NCBI RefSeq assembly: GCF_019336435.1
Contig: NZ_JAHWXQ010000003.1
Location: 1 to 64,000, forward strand
From: Pontibacter populi
Lineage (GTDB): Bacteria > Bacteroidota > Bacteroidia > Cytophagales > Hymenobacteraceae
DNA: 64,000 bases
Direction of reading: 5' to 3'
A program made the position numbers and the translations under genes. Positions 35,248 to 44,361 of this stretch are shown here, piece by piece (the stretch's first letter is position 1; every line of letters starts with the position of its first letter). Under the pieces are notes generated by a model. It saw only the letters and a program-made list of their open reading frames with translations. It was not told the origin of the DNA and ran no database searches.

Positions 35248-37578
35248 TTAAAAGTTGAAGTTATAAGTAAGCGATGGCAACAAGTCGAACAGATAGGTTT
35301 TCACGGCTTCGGTTTTAGTCTTGTCGTCTTCGCTCTCACGGAAGTAAATAGAGAAGGCATTTTTGCGGGCGTAAGCGTTGTAAACGCTCAGGGTCCAGGA
35401 GCCGCTGTACTTCTTAAATTCGTTGCGCGGCTTTGCATACGTGGCCGACAAATCCAGACGGTGATAAGCAGGCAGGCGGTACCCGTTGCGCTCCGAATAA
35501 ACCGGGTAGGTTTTACCGTTGTACTCGTAGCGGCCAACCGGCATGGTAATGGCGCCGCCGGTACTATAGGTCCAGTTGGCTCCTAAATTTATAGACGGGC
35601 TGAAACTATAGCTCAGTACCAGGTTACCGGAATGCCTGCGGTCGTGGCGCGGAGAGTAGGGGTTGCCGTCGTTAATGCCCGGCACAGTGCGTTCGGTTTT
35701 AGACAAGGTGTAACTTATCCAGCCGGTGAGCAGTCCTTTCTGTTTGCGCAGGTAAAATTCAGCACCGTAAGCTTCGCCTGTTCCACGCAGCAGTTCTGTT
35801 TCCAGGCGTTCATTCAGTAATATCTCAGCGTAATCCTTGTAATCGATCTGGTTATCCATCCACTTATAGTACAACTCCACCGATCCTTCAAACATGTTGT
35901 CAGCAAAATTGCGGAAATAGCCCACGGCGACCTGGTCGGCAAGCTGCGGTTTTACATAGGTGCTGCTCGGAATCCAGACATCAAAAGGCATAGCCGAAGT
36001 AGAGTTAGAAACCTGGTGCAGGTACTGCAGTGTGCGGTTATAAGAGGCCTTTAGCGAGCTTGCATCGGTCAGTTCGTATTTGGCAGCAATACGCGGCTCC
36101 AGTCCGTGGTAGCTTTTTATTTTCTCGAAGCGGCTATAGTTTACTGTATCAACCGGCGTTTCAAAATCCTCATCATACAGGTACACTTTGCCCGGACCCA
36201 TGTTGGTGAAGCTGGAGAAACGTAGGCCATAATCTATCGTCAGCCGGTCTGTGATCTGGTGCTCGTTGCTCAGGTAAAGGGCTGTTTCCAGAGCGCTGGT
36301 AGAGTTGAGCTTCAGTTCGTTTACATAAGACTTCTCACCTGGCTTTACTTCGGCCGGCATAAAGTTGTGATAGGTAACATGCAGACCAAAACGCAGCTGG
36401 TTTTTCGTGTTCAGGAAATATGTATAGTCGTTTTTGATACCATAATCCTTGATGTGCGATTTCCAGGTAAACTCCGACTCTTCCTCTTTGGAGCCCAGCG
36501 CGTAATCAAAATCAGAAAAGATAAAAGTGGTGTTGGAGAATAGGCGGTCAGAGAACAGGTGGTTCCAGCGCACGGTGGCGGTAGCATTGCCCCAGTTCAT
36601 CATAAAATCTTTGGTGCCCGCCACATCGCGCCCAAAGTAACTCGACACAAACAGGCGATTCTTTTCATTTAAACTATAGTTCACCTTGGCGTTAAGGTCA
36701 TAAAAGTACAGGTCGTTTCCTTTGATGTCTTCGTCGCTGCTCAGGCCAAAAAACATATCGGCATAAGTACGGCGGCCCGAAAGGATAAACGAGCTTTTGT
36801 CTTTTACGATAGGGGCTTCCACGGTGAGGCGGCTGGCTATAGTTCCAATGCCACCAGACACTTCCATTTTCTGGTTATTCCCCTCCTTCATCCGGATGTC
36901 GAGCAGCGATGATAAACGCCCTCCATGTTGTGCCGGAATGCCGCCTTTGTAGAGCTGCACATCTTTAATGGCATCAGCATTGAACACCGAAAAGAAGCCC
37001 ATCAGGTGCGATGCATTGTAAACCGGCGCTTCGTCCAGCAAAATCAGGTTCTGGTCGGCACCGCCGCCACGCACGTAAAAGCCCGAGGTACCTTCGCCGG
37101 CATTCTGCACGCCCGGCATCAGCTGTATCGCTTTTATCACGTCCACTTCACCCAGCAGGGCAGGCATGTTCTTTATTTCGGCCACCTGCATTTTCAGGGT
37201 GCTCATTTCCATGCTCTTTACATTGGTGTCTTCTTTGCGCGAGGTCACCACTACTTCCTGCAGCGTGGTAGTGTTCTGCTCTAGCTGCATGTCCAGTTTC
37301 TGGCTGCCCGTTAGCTGTACCTGCTTAGAACTGGTTACATAACCCAGGTAGTTGTAGTGGATGGTATAGTTGCCCTTTGGCAGCGTGAGCGAGTAATAGC
37401 CATACTCGTTGGTGATAACGCCGGTGCCGGGCAGTTCCTGCACACTTACCGAAGAGCCGATTAGTCCTTCGCCGGTGGATTTGTCTTTCACGTAACCGCT
37501 GAGGGTTACTTTGTTTTGTGCGGCACTGTTTGCTAAAATGCAAAGCAGTAGCAGCACTGTCATCAGGTACTTCATCAT
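35248..37578 (-). CDS. TonB-dependent receptor paired with DUF4249 protein
   Basis: About 776 aa from ATG 37578 (or 37575); an upstream in-frame ATG at 37635 would precede the signal peptide MKYLMTVLLLLCILANSAAQ and is unlikely. Carboxypeptidase-like domain (VTLSGYVKDKSTGEGLIGSSV), plug (LLGEVDVIKAIQLMPGVQNA; SGFYVRGGGADQNLILLDEA), and beta-barrel ending LLPSLTYNFNF with terminal Phe. With the DUF4249 lipoprotein it forms a two-gene transport unit. The ligand is unknown; iron-siderophore transport is a guess from the DUF4249 association. Confidence 0.93.
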   Translation of the reverse strand: MMKYLMTVLLLLCILANSAAQNKVTLSGYVKDKSTGEGLIGSSVSVQELPGTGVITNEYGYYSLTLPKGNYTIHYNYLGYVTSSKQVQLTGSQKLDMQLEQNTTTLQEVVVTSRKEDTNVKSMEMSTLKMQVAEIKNMPALLGEVDVIKAIQLMPGVQNAGEGTSGFYVRGGGADQNLILLDEAPVYNASHLMGFFSVFNADAIKDVQLYKGGIPAQHGGRLSSLLDIRMKEGNNQKMEVSGGIGTIASRLTVEAPIVKDKSSFILSGRRTYADMFFGLSSDEDIKGNDLYFYDLNAKVNYSLNEKNRLFVSSYFGRDVAGTKDFMMNWGNATATVRWNHLFSDRLFSNTTFIFSDFDYALGSKEEESEFTWKSHIKDYGIKNDYTYFLNTKNQLRFGLHVTYHNFMPAEVKPGEKSYVNELKLNSTSALETALYLSNEHQITDRLTIDYGLRFSSFTNMGPGKVYLYDEDFETPVDTVNYSRFEKIKSYHGLEPRIAAKYELTDASSLKASYNRTLQYLHQVSNSTSAMPFDVWIPSSTYVKPQLADQVAVGYFRNFADNMFEGSVELYYKWMDNQIDYKDYAEILLNERLETELLRGTGEAYGAEFYLRKQKGLLTGWISYTLSKTERTVPGINDGNPYSPRHDRRHSGNLVLSYSFSPSINLGANWTYSTGGAITMPVGRYEYNGKTYPVYSERNGYRLPAYHRLDLSATYAKPRNEFKKYSGSWTLSVYNAYARKNAFSIYFRESEDDKTKTEAVKTYLFDLLPSLTYNFNF

Positions 37579-38140
37579 AGTTTTATTGTAGAATATAGGA
37601 TATATGCGTGCAGCTGTGTTTCTAAAACACAGCACAAAATTAGGCTAACCGGTTGGGATAACTTTTATATATTTTCTGGAAATTTTTATAGAAATCGCCG
37701 GAGCAACGGGGCTGGATCGATGCCTATAGTTGCAGCAGGTAGCGGAGCGCTGGTATAGTTGTCATTACTTTTTTCATGGTTTTATAGTGTAGGTTATGGG
37801 TCGTATTGTCCCAGAAATAGTTGCCTGTTCCCGAAATCGGGCGCAAAAGTACGGAATATTTTATGCCTGAGTAAGCTACCTGTATTAATGGCAGATTAAT
37901 TTATACCAGCTGACCTTTTTTGCGGATAAACTGAAGATAGAAGCGGATGAATGAAATATGAATTCTTAAGCGCTGTTTGTCAGGCACTCAGGCTCGTTAA
38001 CCTGTTTGCCTGATTGTAACTTTTAAAGTTGGTAGGCAATGGTTCTCTAAAAACTCAGGCATGGATAGGTACCTGCCACAAAGCGTATTTCTGCCCAAAC
38101 ATGCACACAAATACAAGTGGCCGGAGAATCTTTTGAAACC

Positions 38141-38165
38141 GAACACACCTGTTCAATACTGAACA
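38141..38165. promoter_or_regulatory. Inverted repeats, putative activator sites (UAS)
   Basis: Two overlapping inverted repeats: GAACA-CACC-TGTTC (38141-38154) and TGTTCA-ATAC-TGAACA (38150-38165). The half-site GAACA/TGTTC occurs three times. They lie 66-90 bp upstream of the sigma54-like element, the usual distance for enhancer-binding proteins such as the response regulator encoded in the same locus. Confidence 0.55.
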
Positions 38166-38230
38166 CCCCAAACTCACCTATAACTATAGTTTTAAAGTGT
38201 AAAGTTAAGTAAATCAGTTATATACATAAC

Positions 38231-38245
38231 TGGCATATTACTTGG
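38231..38245 (+). promoter_or_regulatory. Sigma54-like -24/-12 promoter element
   Basis: TGGCATATTACTTGG compared with the consensus TGGCAC-N5-TTGC: the -24 GG and TTG match at the right spacing; the last base is G instead of C. It lies 35 bp before the ATG of the HlyD gene. A sigma54 activator is encoded at the end of the same cluster. Confidence 0.5.
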
Positions 38246-38279
38246 CTAAAGAGTTCGTGTAAAGTACACGCTCAACACT

Positions 38280-39524
38280 ATGGACCGCGAATTATCTGCC
38301 ACTACCAAACAAGCCAATAAACGCCGACGCTACTGGCAAATAGGGATTACCCTGGCTCTGCTGGCCTTTGCTATAGTTGGTTTCCGAAGCCTGCTCACAC
38401 CATCGCTAAGCAGAGATAAACTGCGCACGGCCGTGGTAGAGCGTGGTCCGGTGGTAGCAACCATTTCGGCGAGTGGGGTGGTGGTGCCGGAGAACGAACT
38501 GGTAATTACCAGCCCTATACAGGCACGCATAGAGCAGGTGTTGCTAAAGGCGGGCGAACAGGTAAAACCCGGCGACCAGATCCTGCTACTCGACAGAGCC
38601 TTTACCCAACTGGCTTATGATAAACTGAAAGACGAGCAGCAACTGAATCAGCACAAAAGCGTGCAGCTGCGCCTGAACCTACGCAAAACGCTGAACCAAC
38701 TGGCATCGCAGCTAACTATAAAACAGATGCGGGTAAAAAGCCTGCAGGCCCAGCTCGAAGATGAAAAGTACCTGCTTAAGATTGGCGGCACTACCCAGGA
38801 AAGTGTGAAGCAGGCCGAACTGAACCTCAAAATAGCGCAGCAGGAACTACAGGAAATTGAACGCGACATGGCTACTGAGCGGGAGCTGCTGAAAGCCGAT
38901 GAGCAGGAACTAGGCTTTACCCTGGCCATGCAGGGCCGGTCTATAGAAGAGCTGCAGCGCAAAATGGAACAGGCCGAAGTACGCGCCACGCACAACGGCG
39001 TGATAACCTGGGTGAAGAACGAAATTGGCAGCACCGTAAACGCCGGTGATATAATTGCCCGCCTTGCCGACCTGAGCAGCTACAAAGTAAAAGCCACCAT
39101 TTCCGATACCTACGCCGGGCAGTTGTTAGTTGGGGGCAATATTATAGTTCGCGTCAACAATGCCGATCTCCAAGGTACCATCTCATCCATAGAGCCCACG
39201 GTTAGCAATGGCATTGTTACTTTTTATGTCGCCCTTCAGGATAAAGCTCACCAATTGTTACGCCCCAGTTTACGGGTAGATGTGTTTGTAACTATGGCCT
39301 CTAAGGGTAATGTGCTGCGCGTGAAGAACGGGCCATACTTTAACAGTGCCAAGGGGCAGCAGGTGTTTATAGTACAAGGCGACGAAGTGCTGCGCAAACC
39401 TGCAGCTATAGGCGTGAGCAACGTAGATTTTGTAGAACTTGAAAATGGCGTGCAGCCCGGCGATGTGGTCGTGATCTCAGAAATGGCAGAATACGAGCAC
39501 ACGGAAAAACTTAAGCTTAAGTAA
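38280..39524 (+). CDS. HlyD-family periplasmic adaptor (membrane fusion protein) of ABC efflux
   Basis: 414 aa with one N-terminal membrane anchor (residues ~20-40, WQIGITLALLAFAIVGFRSLL). Lipoyl half-motifs flank a long coiled coil: VVATISASGVVVPENELVITSP...VKPGDQILLLDRA and HNGVITWVKNEIGSTVNAGDIIARL; the coil of ~130 residues (38600-38990) is rich in Gln, Leu and Lys and would reach the TolC partner. A beta-barrel domain follows. First gene of a tripartite operon (adaptor, TolC, ATPase, two permeases). Confidence 0.93.
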   Translation: MDRELSATTKQANKRRRYWQIGITLALLAFAIVGFRSLLTPSLSRDKLRTAVVERGPVVATISASGVVVPENELVITSPIQARIEQVLLKAGEQVKPGDQILLLDRAFTQLAYDKLKDEQQLNQHKSVQLRLNLRKTLNQLASQLTIKQMRVKSLQAQLEDEKYLLKIGGTTQESVKQAELNLKIAQQELQEIERDMATERELLKADEQELGFTLAMQGRSIEELQRKMEQAEVRATHNGVITWVKNEIGSTVNAGDIIARLADLSSYKVKATISDTYAGQLLVGGNIIVRVNNADLQGTISSIEPTVSNGIVTFYVALQDKAHQLLRPSLRVDVFVTMASKGNVLRVKNGPYFNSAKGQQVFIVQGDEVLRKPAAIGVSNVDFVELENGVQPGDVVVISEMAEYEHTEKLKLK

Positions 39525-39586
39525 GAATTGCGGATTGCCTTTTAAAGCTTCAGAACTATAGTTTATACCAAGTATAAAATAAACCT

Positions 39587-41065
39587 ATGAAAAGTAATTT
39601 TACCTGTTTAGTGTTTGTAATGCTGCTCTGTTGCGCACAAAGTATAGCCCAACCCGCCCGCCAGTTAGGTTTGCAGGAGGTTATCACAATGGCGCAACAG
39701 CAGTCAGCAACAGCAAAACAGGCCGATGTAAGCCACGAAAGCAGTTACTGGCAATGGCGCAGCTTTAAATCGGATTATCGTCCGCAACTTAGCCTGAACG
39801 GTACCCTGCCTGATTTCAGCAGAACCTATACACCGGTTATTCAGCCGGATGGTACCACTGATTTTAAGCCTGTTTCGATCAACAATTCGGAACTTGGCCT
39901 GACGCTGCGACAATTGGTTGGCCCTACAGGCGGCAGCATTTTTGTCACCTCGCTCATGCAGCGCTTCGATGACTTTGACCGGGAAACAACCCGCTATAAT
40001 GGCAACCCGGCTATAGTTGGTTTTGAGCAGCCGCTGTTTGCCTTTAACCCGTATGCCTGGGCCAGAAAAGTAGAGCCATTGCGTTACCAGGAGTCGCAGC
40101 GCAAGTTTGTGGAAGACAAGGAAACTATAGCCGTTGAGGCCTCCAAACTATACTTCGACTTGTTGCTGGCGCAGGTAAACCAGCGCATTGCTACCCAGAA
40201 TCTCGCCAACAACGACACCCTGTACCATATTGCCGAAGAGAAGTATAAACTGGGTCGTCTGTCTAAAAACGATGTGCTGCAATTACAGCTGGCCGTACTT
40301 AATGCTCAGCTTGCTCAGGACCAGGCGACACTCGATGAGCAGAATGCAACACTTGCCCTGAAAACATTTGTAGGCCTGAAAGACAACGATACCCTGTTGC
40401 TAACTATACCTGACAGCATACCAGGAACTATAATATCTGCAGAAGTAGCGCTGGCTGAAGCCCAAAAGAACCGTAAGGAAGCTATAAGTTTTAAGCGCCG
40501 CCTGCTGGAAGCCGAAAGTATAGTTGCCAAAGCCAAAGGCGACAATGGGTTGAACATGAGTGTTTTTGCGACCTTCGGCTTGTCGAACAGTGCCGACAAT
40601 TTCTCGGATGTGTATACCCGTCCGGAGAACCTGCAGCGTGCCCGCATTGGCTTTAACATGCCGCTTATGGACTGGGGCCGACAGCGTTCCAACTATAAAG
40701 TTGCCGAACTCAACCGCCAGTTGGTGCAGCACATCATCACCCAGGAAGAAGCTACTTTCGAACAGGCTGTTCTATCGCAGGCAAATCAATACATCACCCT
40801 GCAGCGCCGGCTCAAGACGACTGCCGCTGCCGATGCCATTGCCCAGGAACGCTATAACATTACCAAAAACACTTTTATAGTTGGCCGCATCAGCATTACC
40901 GACCTAAACATTGCGCTTTCCGAAAAAGACCAGGCCCGCCGTGCTTACATTGCATCGCTTGCACAGTTCTGGGCCGCGCACTATAGTTTAAGGCAGTTAA
41001 CCCTGTATGATTTTGAAAATCAACAACCGATTGTGGCAGAGATAAACACAAACTCTAATAACTAA
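39587..41065 (+). CDS. TolC-family outer-membrane efflux channel
   Basis: 492 aa with signal peptide ending SIAQPAR (1-22). Two repeats of helix-strand-helix (LGLQEVITMAQQQSATAKQADVS; LRQLVGPTGGSIFVTSLMQRF; second half from ~250, AEAQKNRKEAISFKRRLLEAE; FNMPLMDWGRQRSNYKVAE) are typical of the outer-membrane factor fold. It forms the exit duct for the HlyD/ABC system. It lies 62 bp after the adaptor gene. Confidence 0.93.
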   Translation: MKSNFTCLVFVMLLCCAQSIAQPARQLGLQEVITMAQQQSATAKQADVSHESSYWQWRSFKSDYRPQLSLNGTLPDFSRTYTPVIQPDGTTDFKPVSINNSELGLTLRQLVGPTGGSIFVTSLMQRFDDFDRETTRYNGNPAIVGFEQPLFAFNPYAWARKVEPLRYQESQRKFVEDKETIAVEASKLYFDLLLAQVNQRIATQNLANNDTLYHIAEEKYKLGRLSKNDVLQLQLAVLNAQLAQDQATLDEQNATLALKTFVGLKDNDTLLLTIPDSIPGTIISAEVALAEAQKNRKEAISFKRRLLEAESIVAKAKGDNGLNMSVFATFGLSNSADNFSDVYTRPENLQRARIGFNMPLMDWGRQRSNYKVAELNRQLVQHIITQEEATFEQAVLSQANQYITLQRRLKTTAAADAIAQERYNITKNTFIVGRISITDLNIALSEKDQARRAYIASLAQFWAAHYSLRQLTLYDFENQQPIVAEINTNSNN

Positions 41066-41099
41066 CCAATACCTACCAACTAATAATGATATTAAAACT

Positions 41100-41801
41100 A
41101 TGATCACGCTATCTAACATTGAAAAAGTTTACCAGACCAAAACCATCGAAACGGTGGCTTTGCAAAACGTAAACCTGACGGTTCCGAAAGGAGAATTCCT
41201 TTCTATCATGGGGCCATCGGGTTGCGGCAAGTCAACATTGCTCAACATCATGGGCTTGCTGGATATTCCGAGTTCCGGTATAGTAACCATTGATGGGCAA
41301 CCCATAGAAACTTACAAAGACAAAGAACTGGCGCACATCCGTAACCAAAAGATCGGTTTTGTTTTCCAGAGTTATCACCTCGTGAATGACCTGAGCGTGA
41401 TGGACAATGTAGAACTGCCCCTGCTGTACCGTAGCAGCATCTCAGGGTCGGAGCGGACCAAAAGAGCCAAAGCTGCTTTAGAGAAAGTTGGCCTAAGTGC
41501 CCGTACCCAGCATTACCCTAACCAGTTATCCGGCGGGCAGCGCCAGCGTGTAGCCATTGCCCGCGCCTTGGTTGGCCAGCCAGAAATTATACTTGCCGAT
41601 GAGCCGACCGGTAACCTGGACTCGGTGATGGGCGAAGAAGTGATGAACATTCTGCTGGACCTGAACCGCCTGGATGGGACAACTATAGTTATGGTAACGC
41701 ACGACGAGAATATGGCTCTTAAAACAGAGCGTTTAGTGCGTTTCTTTGACGGGCAGCAGGTATCGGACTCAAAGTTGATCGCTAACTTTCAGCAAGTATA
41801 G
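41100..41801 (+). CDS. ABC transporter ATP-binding protein (MacB/LolD-type)
   Basis: 233 aa. Walker [11 protein letters not shown]-loop FVFQSYHL, signature [15 protein letters not shown], Walker [14 protein letters not shown] and H-loop VTHDEN are all intact. This short type drives FtsX/MacB-like permeases that act by mechanotransmission rather than true cytoplasm-to-outside transport. It lies 34 bp after tolC and 2 bp before the first permease gene. Confidence 0.95.
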   Translation: MITLSNIEKVYQTKTIETVALQNVNLTVPKGEFLSIMGPSGCGKSTLLNIMGLLDIPSSGIVTIDGQPIETYKDKELAHIRNQKIGFVFQSYHLVNDLSVMDNVELPLLYRSSISGSERTKRAKAALEKVGLSARTQHYPNQLSGGQRQRVAIARALVGQPEIILADEPTGNLDSVMGEEVMNILLDLNRLDGTTIVMVTHDENMALKTERLVRFFDGQQVSDSKLIANFQQV

Positions 41802-41803
41802 TC

Positions 41804-43045
41804 ATGTTTAAGAGTTACATAAAAATAGCCTGGAAGGTGCTCTTGCGGCGCAAGTTTTTTACCTTCATCAGCCTCTTTGGTATCAGTTTTACCTTAATGA
41901 TACTGATGGTTGCCACTTCTCTTTTTGACCATGTTTTTGGACCGCAAATGCCGGAACATGACACAGACAGACTACTCTTTGTTAACCAGATTCGTGTACA
42001 GGTAAAAGAGGGTTATACCAACAGCGGGCCTGCCAGTTATAGCTTCTTCGACCGCCACGTGCGCAGCCTGAAGACACCCGAAAAAGTCTCGATCAATTCT
42101 ATATTCTTTCAGGTAAACAGCTATATCAACAACCGCAAACTGGCTTTGGATATCAAGTATACCGACCGTGAATTCTGGGACATACTTAACTTTAATTTTC
42201 TGGAAGGGAATGCCTTTACCCAACAGGATGTAAAAAGCGCAAACCGTGTGGCCGTAATTAACGAGAACACACGGGCTCAATATTTCGGAGACGCAGAGGC
42301 TATTGGGAAGGAAATAGTTGTAGACCAGGTAAAGTATAAAGTTATAGGGGTGGTAGAAAACGTACCAGTGCTGCGCGTGCAGTCCTATGCCGATATTTGG
42401 GTTCCGATTACACTAAAAAGCCAGGACTTTTCCAAACCTGGGCTAAGAGGCACCTACTTTGCTACCATTAAAGCGCGGCAGTCTTCGGATATACCTGAAA
42501 TAAAAGCAGAGTACGCAGCTATGATGCAGGAAGTAGAACGGCAGCATCCGGAGAAAGACGCTAAGCTTTTCTCATTCCCGGATACTTTTCTGGAGAGCTT
42601 TGCCCGCACCTTTTTAGGCAATGGTAACGATGCCGGCGTTGGTATTCTGTATAGTATACTGACTGTTTTGGCCCTGCTGTTCATGCTGCTGCCTACTATA
42701 AACCTTGTCAGCATTAACATTAGCCGTATCATGGAGCGTTCTTCAGAGATTGGGGTACGCAAAGCCTTTGGTGCTTCATCCTCCACCATTATCGGGCAGT
42801 TCATCATCGAGAACATTTTTCTGACCTTGCTGGGTGGTCTGCTGGGCTTTATTCTATCGGCTGGGGTACTGTGGCTGATAAACGACAGCGGCATGATCGT
42901 GTATGCCAACCTGGGGCTGAACCTGCGTGTTTTCGCAATGGGCATGCTGCTCTGCCTTGTGTTTGGATTGATTTCCGGTGTATACCCGGCTTACAAAATG
43001 TCACGCTTACAAGCCGTAGAGGCACTGAAAGGAGGTTCGAAATGA
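41804..43045 (+). CDS. ABC transporter permease (FtsX/MacB type), first of two
   Basis: 413 aa. One N-terminal helix (SLFGISFTLMILMVATSLF), a large periplasmic MacB-like domain (residues ~50-270), then three helices (LLFMLLPTINLVSINISRIMERSSEIGVRKAFGASS, the FtsX-type EIGVRKAxGA cytoplasmic signature; IFLTLLGGLLGFILSAGVLWL; FAMGMLLCLVFGLISGVYPAYKM). It pairs with the next gene as a heterodimer. The stop codon overlaps the next start (ATGA). Confidence 0.93.
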   Translation: MFKSYIKIAWKVLLRRKFFTFISLFGISFTLMILMVATSLFDHVFGPQMPEHDTDRLLFVNQIRVQVKEGYTNSGPASYSFFDRHVRSLKTPEKVSINSIFFQVNSYINNRKLALDIKYTDREFWDILNFNFLEGNAFTQQDVKSANRVAVINENTRAQYFGDAEAIGKEIVVDQVKYKVIGVVENVPVLRVQSYADIWVPITLKSQDFSKPGLRGTYFATIKARQSSDIPEIKAEYAAMMQEVERQHPEKDAKLFSFPDTFLESFARTFLGNGNDAGVGILYSILTVLALLFMLLPTINLVSINISRIMERSSEIGVRKAFGASSSTIIGQFIIENIFLTLLGGLLGFILSAGVLWLINDSGMIVYANLGLNLRVFAMGMLLCLVFGLISGVYPAYKMSRLQAVEALKGGSK

Positions 43046-44223
43046 TACGCCATTTGTTTAAACTGATCTGGAACCGGAAGAAAAGTAACTTCCTGCTGAT
43101 CACCGAAATATTTTTTTGTTTCCTGGTGCTGTTCGGGGTGCTGAGCTTTATCGTGTATAATGTCCGCAACTATACAAGGCCACTTGGTTTCAAACACGAA
43201 AATGTATGGCTGCTTACCATGCGACCAAGTACCGATTCTACAGCCCAGAACCGACAAATAGTGGAGCAGGTAATCCAACGGGTACGTGCATTCCCGGAGG
43301 TAGACCAGGCATCTTTGATATCCAGCAATGCCCCTTTTTCATTCAGCCAGATGAATAACCACTTCTCTTATGGCGATGTGAAGCGCATTGATTCTGATGT
43401 GTATGAAGTGCAGGATGAGTTTAAGGATGTCATGCAAATACAGGTAAACCAGGGACGCTGGTTTGGTACTAGCGACGATGCGTCTCATCATGAACCGGTC
43501 GTGATAAATAAAGCATTGCAGCGGGTTCTGTTTGGCGAGGAAGATGCTTTAGGCAAAATAATTCATGTGGATGATTCTACAAACTTCCAGGTGGTGGGAA
43601 TTACGGATTACTACCGTGCGGGCAGTGAATTTTCTGCCGAAGATCCGGCTGTATTTACACGCATTAACCTTAAAAAGAATCCAAAGTACTTTGCTAACGA
43701 AATGCTGATCCGGGTAAAGCCCGGCACAGGGATAGACTTTGAAGAGAAAATGGTGAAAGAGATTTCAGGTATCGGGAAAGACTGGGCGCTGGAAGTAGCG
43801 ACATTGGAAAAAATGCGTCAGAATAAAGCTAAAGTAACTATAATCCCGATGATCGCCCTCGGGTTAGTCTGTGGCTTCCTGATTTTAAACGTAGCTTTAG
43901 GCTTGTTTGGAGTGCTGTGGTATAACATCAGCCGTCGCAACAGTGAAATTGGTCTGCGCCGCGCGCTCGGTGCTGCTTCCGGACAAATCTATCGCCAGTT
44001 TATAGGTGAAGTGCTGGTACTGGCAACATTCGGATTGATCTTCGGAGTTCTTTTCGCTGTTCAGTTTCCGTTGTTGCAGGTCTTTCAGGTGGATTCAGAA
44101 GTTTACTTTATAGCACTTGCCGGAGCTGTTGTACTCATATACTTGCTCACAACTTTTTGTGCCCTGTATCCGAGCAGGCAGGCAGCGGCCATACATCCGG
44201 CCATTGCACTACACGAAGATTAA
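43042..44223 (+). CDS. ABC transporter permease (FtsX/MacB type), second of two
   Basis: 393 aa. Start at ATG 43042 because it overlaps the upstream TGA by ATGA and is preceded by AAAGGAGG at 43028-43035, one of few strong Shine-Dalgarno sequences here. First helix at ~14-37, MacB-like periplasmic domain, then three helices with NSEIGLRRALGAAS. Same layout as the first permease; the two likely arose by duplication and act together. In-frame codons before 43042 lie inside the first permease gene in another frame and are not used. Confidence 0.93.
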   Translation: MIRHLFKLIWNRKKSNFLLITEIFFCFLVLFGVLSFIVYNVRNYTRPLGFKHENVWLLTMRPSTDSTAQNRQIVEQVIQRVRAFPEVDQASLISSNAPFSFSQMNNHFSYGDVKRIDSDVYEVQDEFKDVMQIQVNQGRWFGTSDDASHHEPVVINKALQRVLFGEEDALGKIIHVDDSTNFQVVGITDYYRAGSEFSAEDPAVFTRINLKKNPKYFANEMLIRVKPGTGIDFEEKMVKEISGIGKDWALEVATLEKMRQNKAKVTIIPMIALGLVCGFLILNVALGLFGVLWYNISRRNSEIGLRRALGAASGQIYRQFIGEVLVLATFGLIFGVLFAVQFPLLQVFQVDSEVYFIALAGAVVLIYLLTTFCALYPSRQAAAIHPAIALHED

Positions 44224-44361
44224 CTCATCTCACACACTATAACCGGGACTTATAGAAGTAGAGTGGGTATAGCCCTTACTTTGCAGCTATAAATTCCGGT
44301 TGGTGTATGTCCGATTATATATATCAACTATCTTTATACTTATAAATCACTGTTAAATTCC

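Larger units (their letters stand above)
37579..38279. other. Divergent intergenic region between TonB receptor and efflux operon
   Basis: About 700 bases, no gene. It holds CTATAGTT words near 37720-37785 and at 38183-38192, and near its right end the activator repeats and sigma54-like element described separately. No other structure found. Confidence 0.6.

Noticed and set aside
42871..43041. Extension of the second permease into the first permease gene
   Set aside because: It reads the first permease in another frame; the ATGA overlap at 43042 with a Shine-Dalgarno at 43028-43035 fixes the start.
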